A stretch of 64,000 bases of DNA from Halalkalibacter akibai JCM 9157. GTDB lineage: Bacteria > Bacillota > Bacilli > Bacillales > Bacillaceae_D. Under the pieces are notes generated by a model, which saw only the letters and a list, made by a program, of their open reading frames with translations, was not told where the DNA came from and searched no databases. Location: NCBI RefSeq assembly GCF_000513135.1, contig NZ_BAUV01000011.1, positions 37,538-101,537 on the forward strand, given 5' to 3'. Made by a program: the position numbers and the translations under genes. Position 1 is the first letter of the stretch, and each line of letters starts with the position of its first letter. Positions 17,618 through 25,222 of this stretch are shown piece after piece.

Positions 17618-19354
17618 TTGTGGGAATTAATATTAGTTATGCTTGAAAGGTTAGGCATCATTGTAACCGTAGCTTTTGTTATGACCCGTTTTAAATTCAT
17701 TAGACATTTGATAGAGAAAAGAGAAATCTCTCCTCAAAATCAAGTAAGCGTTGTCATGATGTTTGGCTTTTTTGGCATTATTGGTACATACACTGGACTA
17801 ACTGTAAATCCAGAACATGCGACTTACCTCCGCTGGGCTATAGAACTAGGGGAAGGGGAGGCGATTGCGAATTCGAGGGTTATAGGCGTAGTAGTGGCAG
17901 GCCTTTTAGGAGGCTGGAAAGTCGGGGTTGGAGCAGGATTAATTGCAGGGGTTCACCGGTACCTACTTGGAGGATTTACTGGTTTTGCTTGTGGCTTATC
18001 AACCATTATTGCTGGAGCGATTGCAGGGTACTTTTATAAGAAAAATAAAAATAATCGGATCATCTCCCTCCAGACAGCTTTAATTGTTGGAATGCTCGCC
18101 GAAGCTGTTCAAATGGGAGTCATTTTACTTGTTGCAAGACCATTCGATCAGTCTTTAAGACTAGTTGAAGCGATTGGTATACCTATGATTGTTGCCAATG
18201 GAATAGGGGCAGCGATGTTTATTTTAATTATTCGTAATGTTATTAACGAAGAAGAAAAAATGGGTTCTCTTCAAGCACAAAAAGCTTTGAAGTTAGCTGA
18301 TTTAACGCTTAAATATTTGCGGAAAGGTCTAAATCCTCAATCGGCCCTTCCAACTTGTAATATTTTATTAAATGAAGTACAAGTAGATGCGGTTTCCATT
18401 ACAGACAAAGAGAAAGTCATAGCTTTTGTTGGATTGGATAAAGAACATCATCAGGCAAATGAAGAAATTAAAACGGTTGCGACGAAACGTGTACTAAGAG
18501 AAGGAAAGCTTGTGATTGTTGGATCTGAAGAAATTCATTGTGGGGTGGAAAACTGTAACCTTCATTCAGCTATTATCGCGCCATTGAAAATCAAGGATGA
18601 AACAATTGGAACATTGAAATTTTATTTTCAGTCTGAAAAAGGTCCTTCGCCGACAACGATTGAATTAAGCAAAGGTTTATCAACTTTATTAAGTCACCAA
18701 TTAGAGCTCTCAGAAGTAGATCGCCATCTTGAACTAGCCAAGCAAGCTGAAATTAAAGCATTGCAAGCTCAAGTGAACCCTCATTTTCTTTTTAATGCTT
18801 TAAATACAATTGTTGCTCTAGTTAGAACAGATCCATTAAAAGCCAGAAAATTATTAATTGCACTTTCTCATTTCTTTAGACAAAACTTAAATGGAACAAC
18901 AGCAACAGAAACAACGCTCGAAGAAGAACTAAAACATGTTAAATCGTATCTTGAAATTGAAGAAACGAGATTTACCGATAAATTAACAGTTAGATATGAC
19001 GTGGAAGAAGTGGCATTTTCTGTGAAAATACCACCTATGACTCTACAACCTATCGTTGAGAATGCGATGAAACATGGCATTAAACAATTGAAAAATAATA
19101 GTGAGATTTTGATCCAAATAAAAAAGCTAGACGAATTTGTTATGATCAAAGTTAAAGATAATGGAAAAGGAATGAGTCAGGACCGCCTTGAGAAGGTTGG
19201 AAAAGAATACGTAGAGTCAGTTAAAGGAACAGGGATTGGCTTATATAATGTAAATCGTCGTTTAGAGATGATGCACGGAGCCGAATCTGCTTTGCAAGTG
19301 GAGAGCAAAGAAGGTGTGGGCACGACTATCACATTCAAAATACCAATGTATTAG
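17618..19354 (+). CDS. lytS: LytS-type sensor histidine kinase
   Basis: A 578-residue kinase starting at TTG 17618 behind AGGAGG; an earlier in-frame TTG at 17585 lies in the leader hairpin. Residues about 1-200 form the 5TMR-LYT membrane sensor (VMMFGFFGIIGTYTGL, VVVAGLLGGWKVGVGAGLIAGVHRYLLGG), residues about 215-360 a GAF domain, then a LytS-type kinase with the phospho-acceptor His in QVNPHFLFNALNTIVALVR and an ATPase domain with ENAMKHGI, DNGKGMS and GTGIGLYNVNRRL. In relatives this class senses pyruvate or membrane state. The response regulator follows nine bases later. Confidence 0.92.
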   Translation: MWELILVMLERLGIIVTVAFVMTRFKFIRHLIEKREISPQNQVSVVMMFGFFGIIGTYTGLTVNPEHATYLRWAIELGEGEAIANSRVIGVVVAGLLGGWKVGVGAGLIAGVHRYLLGGFTGFACGLSTIIAGAIAGYFYKKNKNNRIISLQTALIVGMLAEAVQMGVILLVARPFDQSLRLVEAIGIPMIVANGIGAAMFILIIRNVINEEEKMGSLQAQKALKLADLTLKYLRKGLNPQSALPTCNILLNEVQVDAVSITDKEKVIAFVGLDKEHHQANEEIKTVATKRVLREGKLVIVGSEEIHCGVENCNLHSAIIAPLKIKDETIGTLKFYFQSEKGPSPTTIELSKGLSTLLSHQLELSEVDRHLELAKQAEIKALQAQVNPHFLFNALNTIVALVRTDPLKARKLLIALSHFFRQNLNGTTATETTLEEELKHVKSYLEIEETRFTDKLTVRYDVEEVAFSVKIPPMTLQPIVENAMKHGIKQLKNNSEILIQIKKLDEFVMIKVKDNGKGMSQDRLEKVGKEYVESVKGTGIGLYNVNRRLEMMHGAESALQVESKEGVGTTITFKIPMY

Positions 19355-19363
19355 GGGGAGAAC

Positions 19364-20104
19364 ATGAACCACTCAATAAGAACTGTAATCATTGACGATG
19401 AACCTTTTAGTCGTGATGAGTTAACCTTTTTGCTGCAGCAACATAATGAAATTGACATTGTAGCAGAAGCGGATTCAGGTGAAAAAGGATTAGAGTTAGT
19501 TATTAAACATGAACCAGATGTGATTTTTGTTGATATCGAAATGCCACAAATGTCGGGGCTTGATTTGGCAACAGCATTACAAAGTTTAAAAAAAGTACCG
19601 TTAATTATATTTGCAACGGCCTATCCCAATTATGCAGCTAAAGCTTTCCGTGTGCAGGCATTAGATTATTTAGTGAAGCCGTTTGCTGAGGAACAGATCG
19701 GGGAAACCATCGCTCGCATCAGAGAACGTCTTTCTTTAAATGAGAAAGTAGAAACTCCGATTCAACCATCAAAAGTGGCTCGTTTAGCTGTGGAGGATGA
19801 AGGGCGTATTGTTTACCTTTTACCGAATGATATCACTTTTGTCTTTCGAGAAGCTAGGGATACGAGAATCTCAACGAATCATCGTACTTTTAGTACAAAG
19901 ACACCAATAAAAGATTTAGAAGAAAAATTAAAAGGGTATCCTTTTTTTCGAACGCACAAAAGTTACTTGGTAAATCTTGATAAAGTGGAGCAGCTTATAC
20001 CTTGGTTTAATGGTGCTTATCAACTTAAGGTTACGGGACAAAAGCAAGAAATACCAGTGAGTAGAAATTATGTTAAGGCATTGAGAGAGCGTTTAGAGCT
20101 GTAA
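19364..20104 (+). CDS. lytT: LytTR-family response regulator LytT
   Basis: A 246-residue regulator: receiver domain (residues 5-120) with acidic pocket D11-D12, phospho-acceptor D57 in DVIFVDIEMPQMSGLDL, Thr in ATAYPNYAAKAF and the K of VKPF; a LytTR DNA-binding domain at about 142-246 (NDITFVFREARDTRIST...FRTHKSYLVNLDKVEQL). LytTR proteins bind pairs of short imperfect direct repeats. GGGGGAG precedes the ATG. It is the partner of the adjacent LytS, and the next gene is a CstA-family carrier, the usual target of BtsR/YpdB/LytT-type systems. Confidence 0.92.
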   Translation: MNHSIRTVIIDDEPFSRDELTFLLQQHNEIDIVAEADSGEKGLELVIKHEPDVIFVDIEMPQMSGLDLATALQSLKKVPLIIFATAYPNYAAKAFRVQALDYLVKPFAEEQIGETIARIRERLSLNEKVETPIQPSKVARLAVEDEGRIVYLLPNDITFVFREARDTRISTNHRTFSTKTPIKDLEEKLKGYPFFRTHKSYLVNLDKVEQLIPWFNGAYQLKVTGQKQEIPVSRNYVKALRERLEL

Positions 20105-20161
20105 AATCTTGCGTTTGAAACTCTCATTTATACATCTTAACCTTCTATACAGACATGTTAT

Positions 20162-20199
20162 CACAATTTCGACACAAACGAGATTGTGGGCCATATAAT
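20162..20199 (+). promoter_or_regulatory. cstA promoter region with inverted repeat
   Basis: CACAATTTCG (20162-20171) and CGAGATTGTG (20179-20188) pair at nine of ten positions around seven bases, followed six bases later by TATAAT (20194-20199). The repeat covers the -35 area, where only TCGACA is seen, as expected for an activator-dependent promoter. Which protein binds is not known. Confidence 0.55.
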
Positions 20200-20234
20200 G
20201 AAAGCGTATTCATAAATTGAAAGAGGTGTTTAAC

Positions 20235-21676
20235 TTGATAACATTTTTAGGATCTATTGCACTTTTAATTATAGCTTACTTCACGTATGGGAAATTTATT
20301 GAGAAAATGTTCGGAGTAAAGGATGCTAGACCAACTCCTGCATACAGCATGAAAGACGGAGTCGATTATATCCCAATGGGGACAAATCGAAATTCCCTCA
20401 TTCAATTGTTGAATATTGCTGGTGTTGGACCTATTTTCGGTCCAATCATGGGTGCTCTTTACGGGCCTGTTGCTTTATCTGGATCGTAGTTGGTTGTATT
20501 TTTGCAGGGGCAGTACATGATTATTTAACAGGGATGATTTCCATTCGTAATAAAGGAGCTCACTTGCCACAATTAGCAGGAAAGTTCTTAGGAACATTCA
20601 TGAAGCATTTTGTAAACTTTGTTGCTGTTTTACTTTTACTTCTTGTTGGAACCGTTTTCGTAACGGCGCCAGCTGGCCTTCTTTACAACTTAATGAATGG
20701 TTGGGTTGCATTAGGTGTTATTACTGCAGCAATCTTTATTTACTATATCTTTGCTACAATGTTACCAGTTGATAAAATCATCGGTAAAGTTTACCCAATC
20801 CTTGGTGCGCTTCTATTAATTAGTGCAGTTGGTATTGGAGGTATGTTAATTGTAACAGGAGCACCAATCCCTGAATTAACTCTTGAAAATATGCATCCTG
20901 CTGGAACGGCTATTTTCCCAATCTTATTTATTACAATTGCTTGTGGAGCTGTTTCGGGTTTCCATGCAACACAGTCTCCAATTATCTCACGTACATTACA
21001 AAACGAGCAAAATGGACGTAAAGTTTTTTACGGGATGATGATTGTTGAAGGGATTATTGCCATGATTTGGGCGGCAGCAGCGATGAGCTTGTTCTACGGA
21101 CAGGATTTAAGTGAATTAATTGCTACTGGTGGGGCAGGTCTTGTTGTAAGTGAAGTATCATTCACATTACTTGGGGCGCTTGGCGGAACATTGGCGGTAC
21201 TTGGAGTTATTGTTTTACCAATTACTTCTGGTGACACAGCTTTCCGTTCAGCGCGTATGATTATTGCTGACTACATTAAAGTACCACAAATGAAAATTGC
21301 TAGCCGATTATGGATTGCTTTACCATTATTCGTTATTTCATTCATCTTAACGACAATGGATTTCACTCTACTATGGAGATATTTCGGTGTAACGAATGCA
21401 GCACTTAGTGCAATTGCATTATTTGTTGGAGCTATGTATCTAGCTATTCAAAAGAAGTTTCACTGGGTCGCTTTAGTACCTGCAACATTTATGACGATGG
21501 TATCACTGACATTTATCTTTAGTGCACCGATTGGCTTCGGTTTGGCAATGTCAACAGCTTATCTTGCAGCGTCAATTGGAACAGTTATCATTCTTGGACT
21601 GTTTGCATATAAGTTAAAATTAAACCGTGCTGAATCTGACTTCCAGCTTGATGAAGAAGTCGATAAGGTAGCTTAA
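20235..21676 (+). pseudogene. cstA: CstA-family peptide/pyruvate transporter, frameshifted
   Basis: Start TTG 20235 follows AAGAGGTG. The first frame gives ITFLGSIALLIIAYFTYGKFIEKMFG and NSLIQLLNIAGVGPIFGPIMGALYGPVA and stops at 20489; the second resumes with VVGCIFAGAVHDYLTGMISIRNKGAHLP and continues through about ten membrane helices. One T missing from TTT at 20474-20476 restores GPVAFIWIVVG, the family sequence. Together about 480 residues, the short Gram-positive CstA form. E. coli homologues CstA and BtsT take up peptides or pyruvate with H+. The gene directly follows lytST, as btsT depends on BtsSR. A sequencing error is likelier than loss. Confidence 0.88.
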
Positions 21677-21686
21677 TCAAATAGTT

Positions 21687-21722
21687 AAACCACAAGGGAT
21701 TTTAAATCCCTTGTGGTTTTTT
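21687..21722 (+). terminator. intrinsic terminator after cstA
   Basis: AAACCACAAGGGAT / ATCCCTTGTGGTTT with a T6 run. Confidence 0.9.
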
Positions 21723-22045
21723 ACTGTTTTTCCTATTATACTGTCGTTATTTGGTATAACATAGTAGAAAGTTCGAACTAGAAGAGACAGGAAAACCCGA
21801 TAGATCTAGTATTCAAGTAATATGGCTTTAAGAAATGTCAAGAAAGAAGTTATGTAAAAATGAATAAAAGACAATCTAGATTGTAGTTAAAATGAAATAT
21901 GACTGAAACTTTCCATCAAAAAAAATTTGTTACAATATCGTGATAAAGCAAGATTCATCTTAATATATTCATTATTGAGAAATGAATTGAATGTGCTTTA
22001 AGGTTTTTCGGGTAAATCCGTATAACTTCGGGGAAGGAAATGACT
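21723..22045. other. intergenic region before the TPR-GTPase gene
   Basis: No frame of useful length has a binding site here. TACAAT at 21931-21936 could be a -10 without a recognisable -35. The last 40 bases lead to GGGGAAGG, the SD of the next gene. I see no known riboswitch pattern. Confidence 0.5.
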
Positions 22046-24766
22046 ATGACACTAGAAAATAAATTAATTCAAAAAACCTATTATAAACAATTCATTGAAA
22101 ACCAAGAGAAAAAAGAAGGTGCAATCCTTAAATTAGCTAACTCTGCATTAGAAGAGTTGAAAAATGAATTACCAGATTTATCACAGATTCGCTTTTCACA
22201 AGGAGAGTTGTACTATCAACTAAAAGACTACGAGGCAGCGATCTTTAAATGGGAAAACATTCATAATGATCTTAAGCCATGGGCACAAAAAAATATGGCA
22301 GATGCCTATTATGAATTAAATATGTTAGCAGAGGCTGAAGAATTGTATCAATCTGTTGAATCAGATCATTTAACGTTAAACACAGAAGTATTGCTTCAGC
22401 TTTTTTCACTTTACATGGATATGGAACAATTGGAACAATCGGCTAATATTATCAAAAGAACCGTAGATTTGAATCCAGATTATCCGAATGTCACTACTAT
22501 AGCCAGGTCCTTTTTTGAAGAATACAAAGATTATAGTAGTTTAATTGAATTAACAGTAAATGAAACGTTACGCACTGAGTCAATTGAATGGTTCCAAACA
22601 TTGCATGAATATGTTAAACAAAAAATGACAAAAACGACATCTCCTGATTATTTTCTACCGATTCTTCAAAAACTAGCAGATGTTGATCAAGTGAGATTCG
22701 AGCAAATGGTTCTTGCGTTTTGGAATAGTTATCAAAATGGTCCTTTCTATTTTGAGTGGCTTAAGCAGTTTAATGAGCTATTCAAATCGACTGAAGTCTA
22801 TCAGTCGAATTTATGGATTGATTTATCGAAGAAATACGAACAATCTTATTTTTCTTTAATTGATGGTTCATTCTATATCAATGAGATCAGAGATGTTGTT
22901 CCCAATTTACTAGAAAATTGGTTGAAAATTAGCCATCAACCAGAGGCTACAGCCGCTGCTGTTCTTGCATGGGAGGAGACATTCCCTGAAAGCTTTATTG
23001 AAGCAGTGGTAGATCATGCAATCAAAGTAAAATCAGATCTAAGCGCTGAATCCAATTTAATGCAACATAGTTTGCAATTATTCGAAGCGATTTGTAAGTG
23101 GGCAAATGAACATGATGTAGAAGTAAGTAATTACTTGAATTGGAGTGTGGAGCAGTTATTAGATGGGGACAGTCATAATCTTTTGATTGCAGGAAGTTCA
23201 GGAAATGGAAAAACAGCCTTTATTAATTCTTTATTTGGAGAAACGATTTTAGAATCTTCGTATTCAACGATTGTGTTTCAAAATCAACAAGAATTAGAAA
23301 TTAGAAAAATAACTGAATCACAGATAGCAACCGATGTAACTTTAGAAGAATTCAAAGAAATAACGACCATTCGCAGGCAACCTCATCTTGTTGATGTTCG
23401 ATTACCTTCTCCATTTCTAAAGCAAAATAATGTAGCGATTATTCATACACCAATTTATAACGGAGATAGTGAAGGCAAAGAATCTCATATGCTTCATTTA
23501 GCAGATTGTTTGCTCTATGTACTAAACGCGAATACCCCTTTTACAGATGAGGAAAGACAGGTTCTATTAAACATCAGTCAACATGCACCTAGCCTACCTA
23601 TCCATTTTATTTTAAATAAAATAGATGTTCTAAACGAACAAGAAGCAAAAAGGGTTATTGAGGACACGAGTGCTCGGGTTCAAAGTGTTTTCCCGAATGC
23701 AAAAGTATTAGCTTATTCTTCGCTCGTAAATAAGCATCAGTACAAGTTGGTTGAGATGATAAAAGAGGCTTTGCCTAAACAAAGGAAGTCAACAAATGCA
23801 AAATTGTTACACTTCATTCGAAAAACGATTACTTACTTACTCAAAAAGCGAGTAGATTTAGAAAATGAACTAATTGATTCAGTTCATTGGAATGAAGAAG
23901 CCGTATTGAAGTTAAATGGAGCTATTCACCAACTAGAAGATCTAGAGAAAGAAAAAGTAGCTGTAATCAAAAATGCTTATCAAAAAATAAAAGTAGACAC
24001 TAAAAATCAATTAAAAGCAGCTGTTCCAGAGTTACTTCGGGAGTGTGCTAATCTAGTTGATGAAACAAGTGATTTTAAGAAACTTCATCTAGAGCTCAAT
24101 AAAGAGATGAATAAGAAAATTCAACAATACATTCAGAGCAATTTATTGCCTGCATTTTCCGATTCCATTCAGCAATGGTTAGAAAAATCAAACGTTGAAT
24201 TTATTCAAACTCAATCCTACTTAAAAGAGATGTGTGAAGGATTCAATGCCTATTACCGGGAAGAACGATTCAAATTTAACTGTGATTTTAGAGTGTTAGA
24301 TGATTGGTATCGTGATATTGACCGTATGACGAACGGAGTTTATCTTGATGATATCAATGTTCTATTGCGATTAACACCATCACAGTTACTTCTAAAAAGT
24401 TCTGGTAAATTTTTTGGCGTGTTTCCGACAAATAAAACGCTGCTTGCAAATTTGTATAAAAAATTTATTGAAAATGAAAATTATGAACAAGTAACAGACA
24501 CAATTACGAATCAATTCATGATGCAATTTGATATGTTTGAAAAAGGACTCCAACGTGATATTTCTCTTTCCTTTAGAAGTCCATTTACAGCAATAAATGA
24601 AGCAATAAGAGAAGCAGAACTTGAAATTGTAACAACAAAAGAATCATTGAAAAAGCTACGAGCTAATCCTGAGATTTATATTGATCCTTTAACTTTATTT
24701 AAACTGAAGTTAAGACAACAGGAACTAATGATTGAAACAAAGCAAACTCCGCAACTTTTAGTTTAG
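22046..24766 (+). CDS. TPR-repeat protein with dynamin-like GTPase domain
   Basis: A 906-residue soluble protein. ATG 22046 is eight bases after GGGGAAGG; the ATG at 22040 is too close. Residues about 1-170 contain TPR-like helix pairs (SQGELYYQLKDYEAAIFKWENI, NMADAYYELNMLAEAEELYQ, LLQLFSLYMDMEQLEQSANII). A P-loop GSSGNGKTAFINSLFGE lies near residue 382, a switch-like IIHTPIYNGD lacks the usual DxxG Asp, and NKID (G4) is near 520. The C-terminal 350 residues are Lys/Glu-rich helices, as in the stalk of bacterial dynamin-like proteins. It may act on membranes or protein complexes; partners are unknown. It is monocistronic with its own terminator. Confidence 0.8.
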   Translation: MTLENKLIQKTYYKQFIENQEKKEGAILKLANSALEELKNELPDLSQIRFSQGELYYQLKDYEAAIFKWENIHNDLKPWAQKNMADAYYELNMLAEAEELYQSVESDHLTLNTEVLLQLFSLYMDMEQLEQSANIIKRTVDLNPDYPNVTTIARSFFEEYKDYSSLIELTVNETLRTESIEWFQTLHEYVKQKMTKTTSPDYFLPILQKLADVDQVRFEQMVLAFWNSYQNGPFYFEWLKQFNELFKSTEVYQSNLWIDLSKKYEQSYFSLIDGSFYINEIRDVVPNLLENWLKISHQPEATAAAVLAWEETFPESFIEAVVDHAIKVKSDLSAESNLMQHSLQLFEAICKWANEHDVEVSNYLNWSVEQLLDGDSHNLLIAGSSGNGKTAFINSLFGETILESSYSTIVFQNQQELEIRKITESQIATDVTLEEFKEITTIRRQPHLVDVRLPSPFLKQNNVAIIHTPIYNGDSEGKESHMLHLADCLLYVLNANTPFTDEERQVLLNISQHAPSLPIHFILNKIDVLNEQEAKRVIEDTSARVQSVFPNAKVLAYSSLVNKHQYKLVEMIKEALPKQRKSTNAKLLHFIRKTITYLLKKRVDLENELIDSVHWNEEAVLKLNGAIHQLEDLEKEKVAVIKNAYQKIKVDTKNQLKAAVPELLRECANLVDETSDFKKLHLELNKEMNKKIQQYIQSNLLPAFSDSIQQWLEKSNVEFIQTQSYLKEMCEGFNAYYREERFKFNCDFRVLDDWYRDIDRMTNGVYLDDINVLLRLTPSQLLLKSSGKFFGVFPTNKTLLANLYKKFIENENYEQVTDTITNQFMMQFDMFEKGLQRDISLSFRSPFTAINEAIREAELEIVTTKESLKKLRANPEIYIDPLTLFKLKLRQQELMIETKQTPQLLV

Positions 24767-24773
24767 ATATCCT

Positions 24774-24807
24774 AACCCTAGATGTTTTTAACACATCTAG
24801 GGTTTTT
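24774..24807 (+). terminator. intrinsic terminator after TPR-GTPase gene
   Basis: AACCCTAGATGT (24774-24785) / ACATCTAGGGTT (24793-24804) followed by TTT. Confidence 0.88.
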
Positions 24808-24858
24808 ATTTTGCTCCTGATAATTCCTTAAAAATATATTTTTGAAAAGTTTTAAAAA

Positions 24859-24901
24859 AGTGATGAAAATCACATTTTTTGGAAAACAATGGAGTTACAA
24901 T
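24859..24901 (+). promoter_or_regulatory. Fnr-type promoter of the adhE unit
   Basis: AGTGATGAAAATCACA (24859-24874) matches the Bacillus Fnr box TGTGANNNNNNTCACA but for one base. A -10 TACAAT follows at 24896-24901. If transcription starts seven bases after the -10, at about 24908, the box is centred at -41.5, the standard position for Fnr activation. No -35 is needed in that geometry. Confidence 0.7.
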
Positions 24902-24942
24902 CAACTTGTGAGATAGAAACAAGTAAGAAGGAGGATACCAAC

Positions 24943-25170
24943 ATGATGCTTTGCGAGTGGAGAGATTTTTCAACGGATACTGAACTTTATACACAAGCTG
25001 ATTTTGAAGAGTTAGTAAATGATGAATTCGAAGCTATGATGTTTCAAGGTGACGAAAAAATTCCTGCTTATGTTTGGACGGTTAATTTCGTCTGCATTAT
25101 TCAAAAAGGAACGCGCATGATAGATGATATTTCAGTTACAAAAATTCCTAGAAATCCAGTTTGTGCATAG
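24943..25170 (+). CDS. 75-residue hypothetical protein upstream of adhE
   Basis: The ATG at 24943 follows AAGGAGGAT by six bases; the earlier in-frame start has no SD. The protein is acidic in its first half (WRDFSTDTELYTQADFEELVNDEFEAMMFQGDE) and then beta-like (IPAYVWTVNFVCIIQKGTRMIDDISVTKIPRNP). It has three scattered Cys and no membrane segment. I recognise no family. It is the first gene after a predicted Fnr promoter and 52 bases before adhE, so it is probably made together with adhE when oxygen is lacking. A modulator of AdhE or of fermentation is conceivable, but nothing in the sequence proves it. Confidence 0.65.
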   Translation: MMLCEWRDFSTDTELYTQADFEELVNDEFEAMMFQGDEKIPAYVWTVNFVCIIQKGTRMIDDISVTKIPRNPVCA

Positions 25171-25189
25171 CTTTTTTAAAAACAATAAC

Positions 25190-25207
25190 TTGTGAAAACA
25201 TTCACAT
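25190..25207 (+). promoter_or_regulatory. Rex box before adhE
   Basis: TTGTGAAAACATTCACAT matches the Rex consensus TTGTGAANNNNTTCACAA except for the last base. It lies between the 75-aa gene and the adhE SD (GGGGG at 25211). Rex releases DNA when NADH rises. Here it would block either elongation from upstream or a local promoter. Confidence 0.8.
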
Positions 25208-25222
25208 ATAGGGGGATTTAAA

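Noticed and set aside
20474..20534. Programmed frameshift in cstA
   Set aside because: There is no slippery heptamer with a following pseudoknot, and similar breaks in unrelated genes favour a sequence error.
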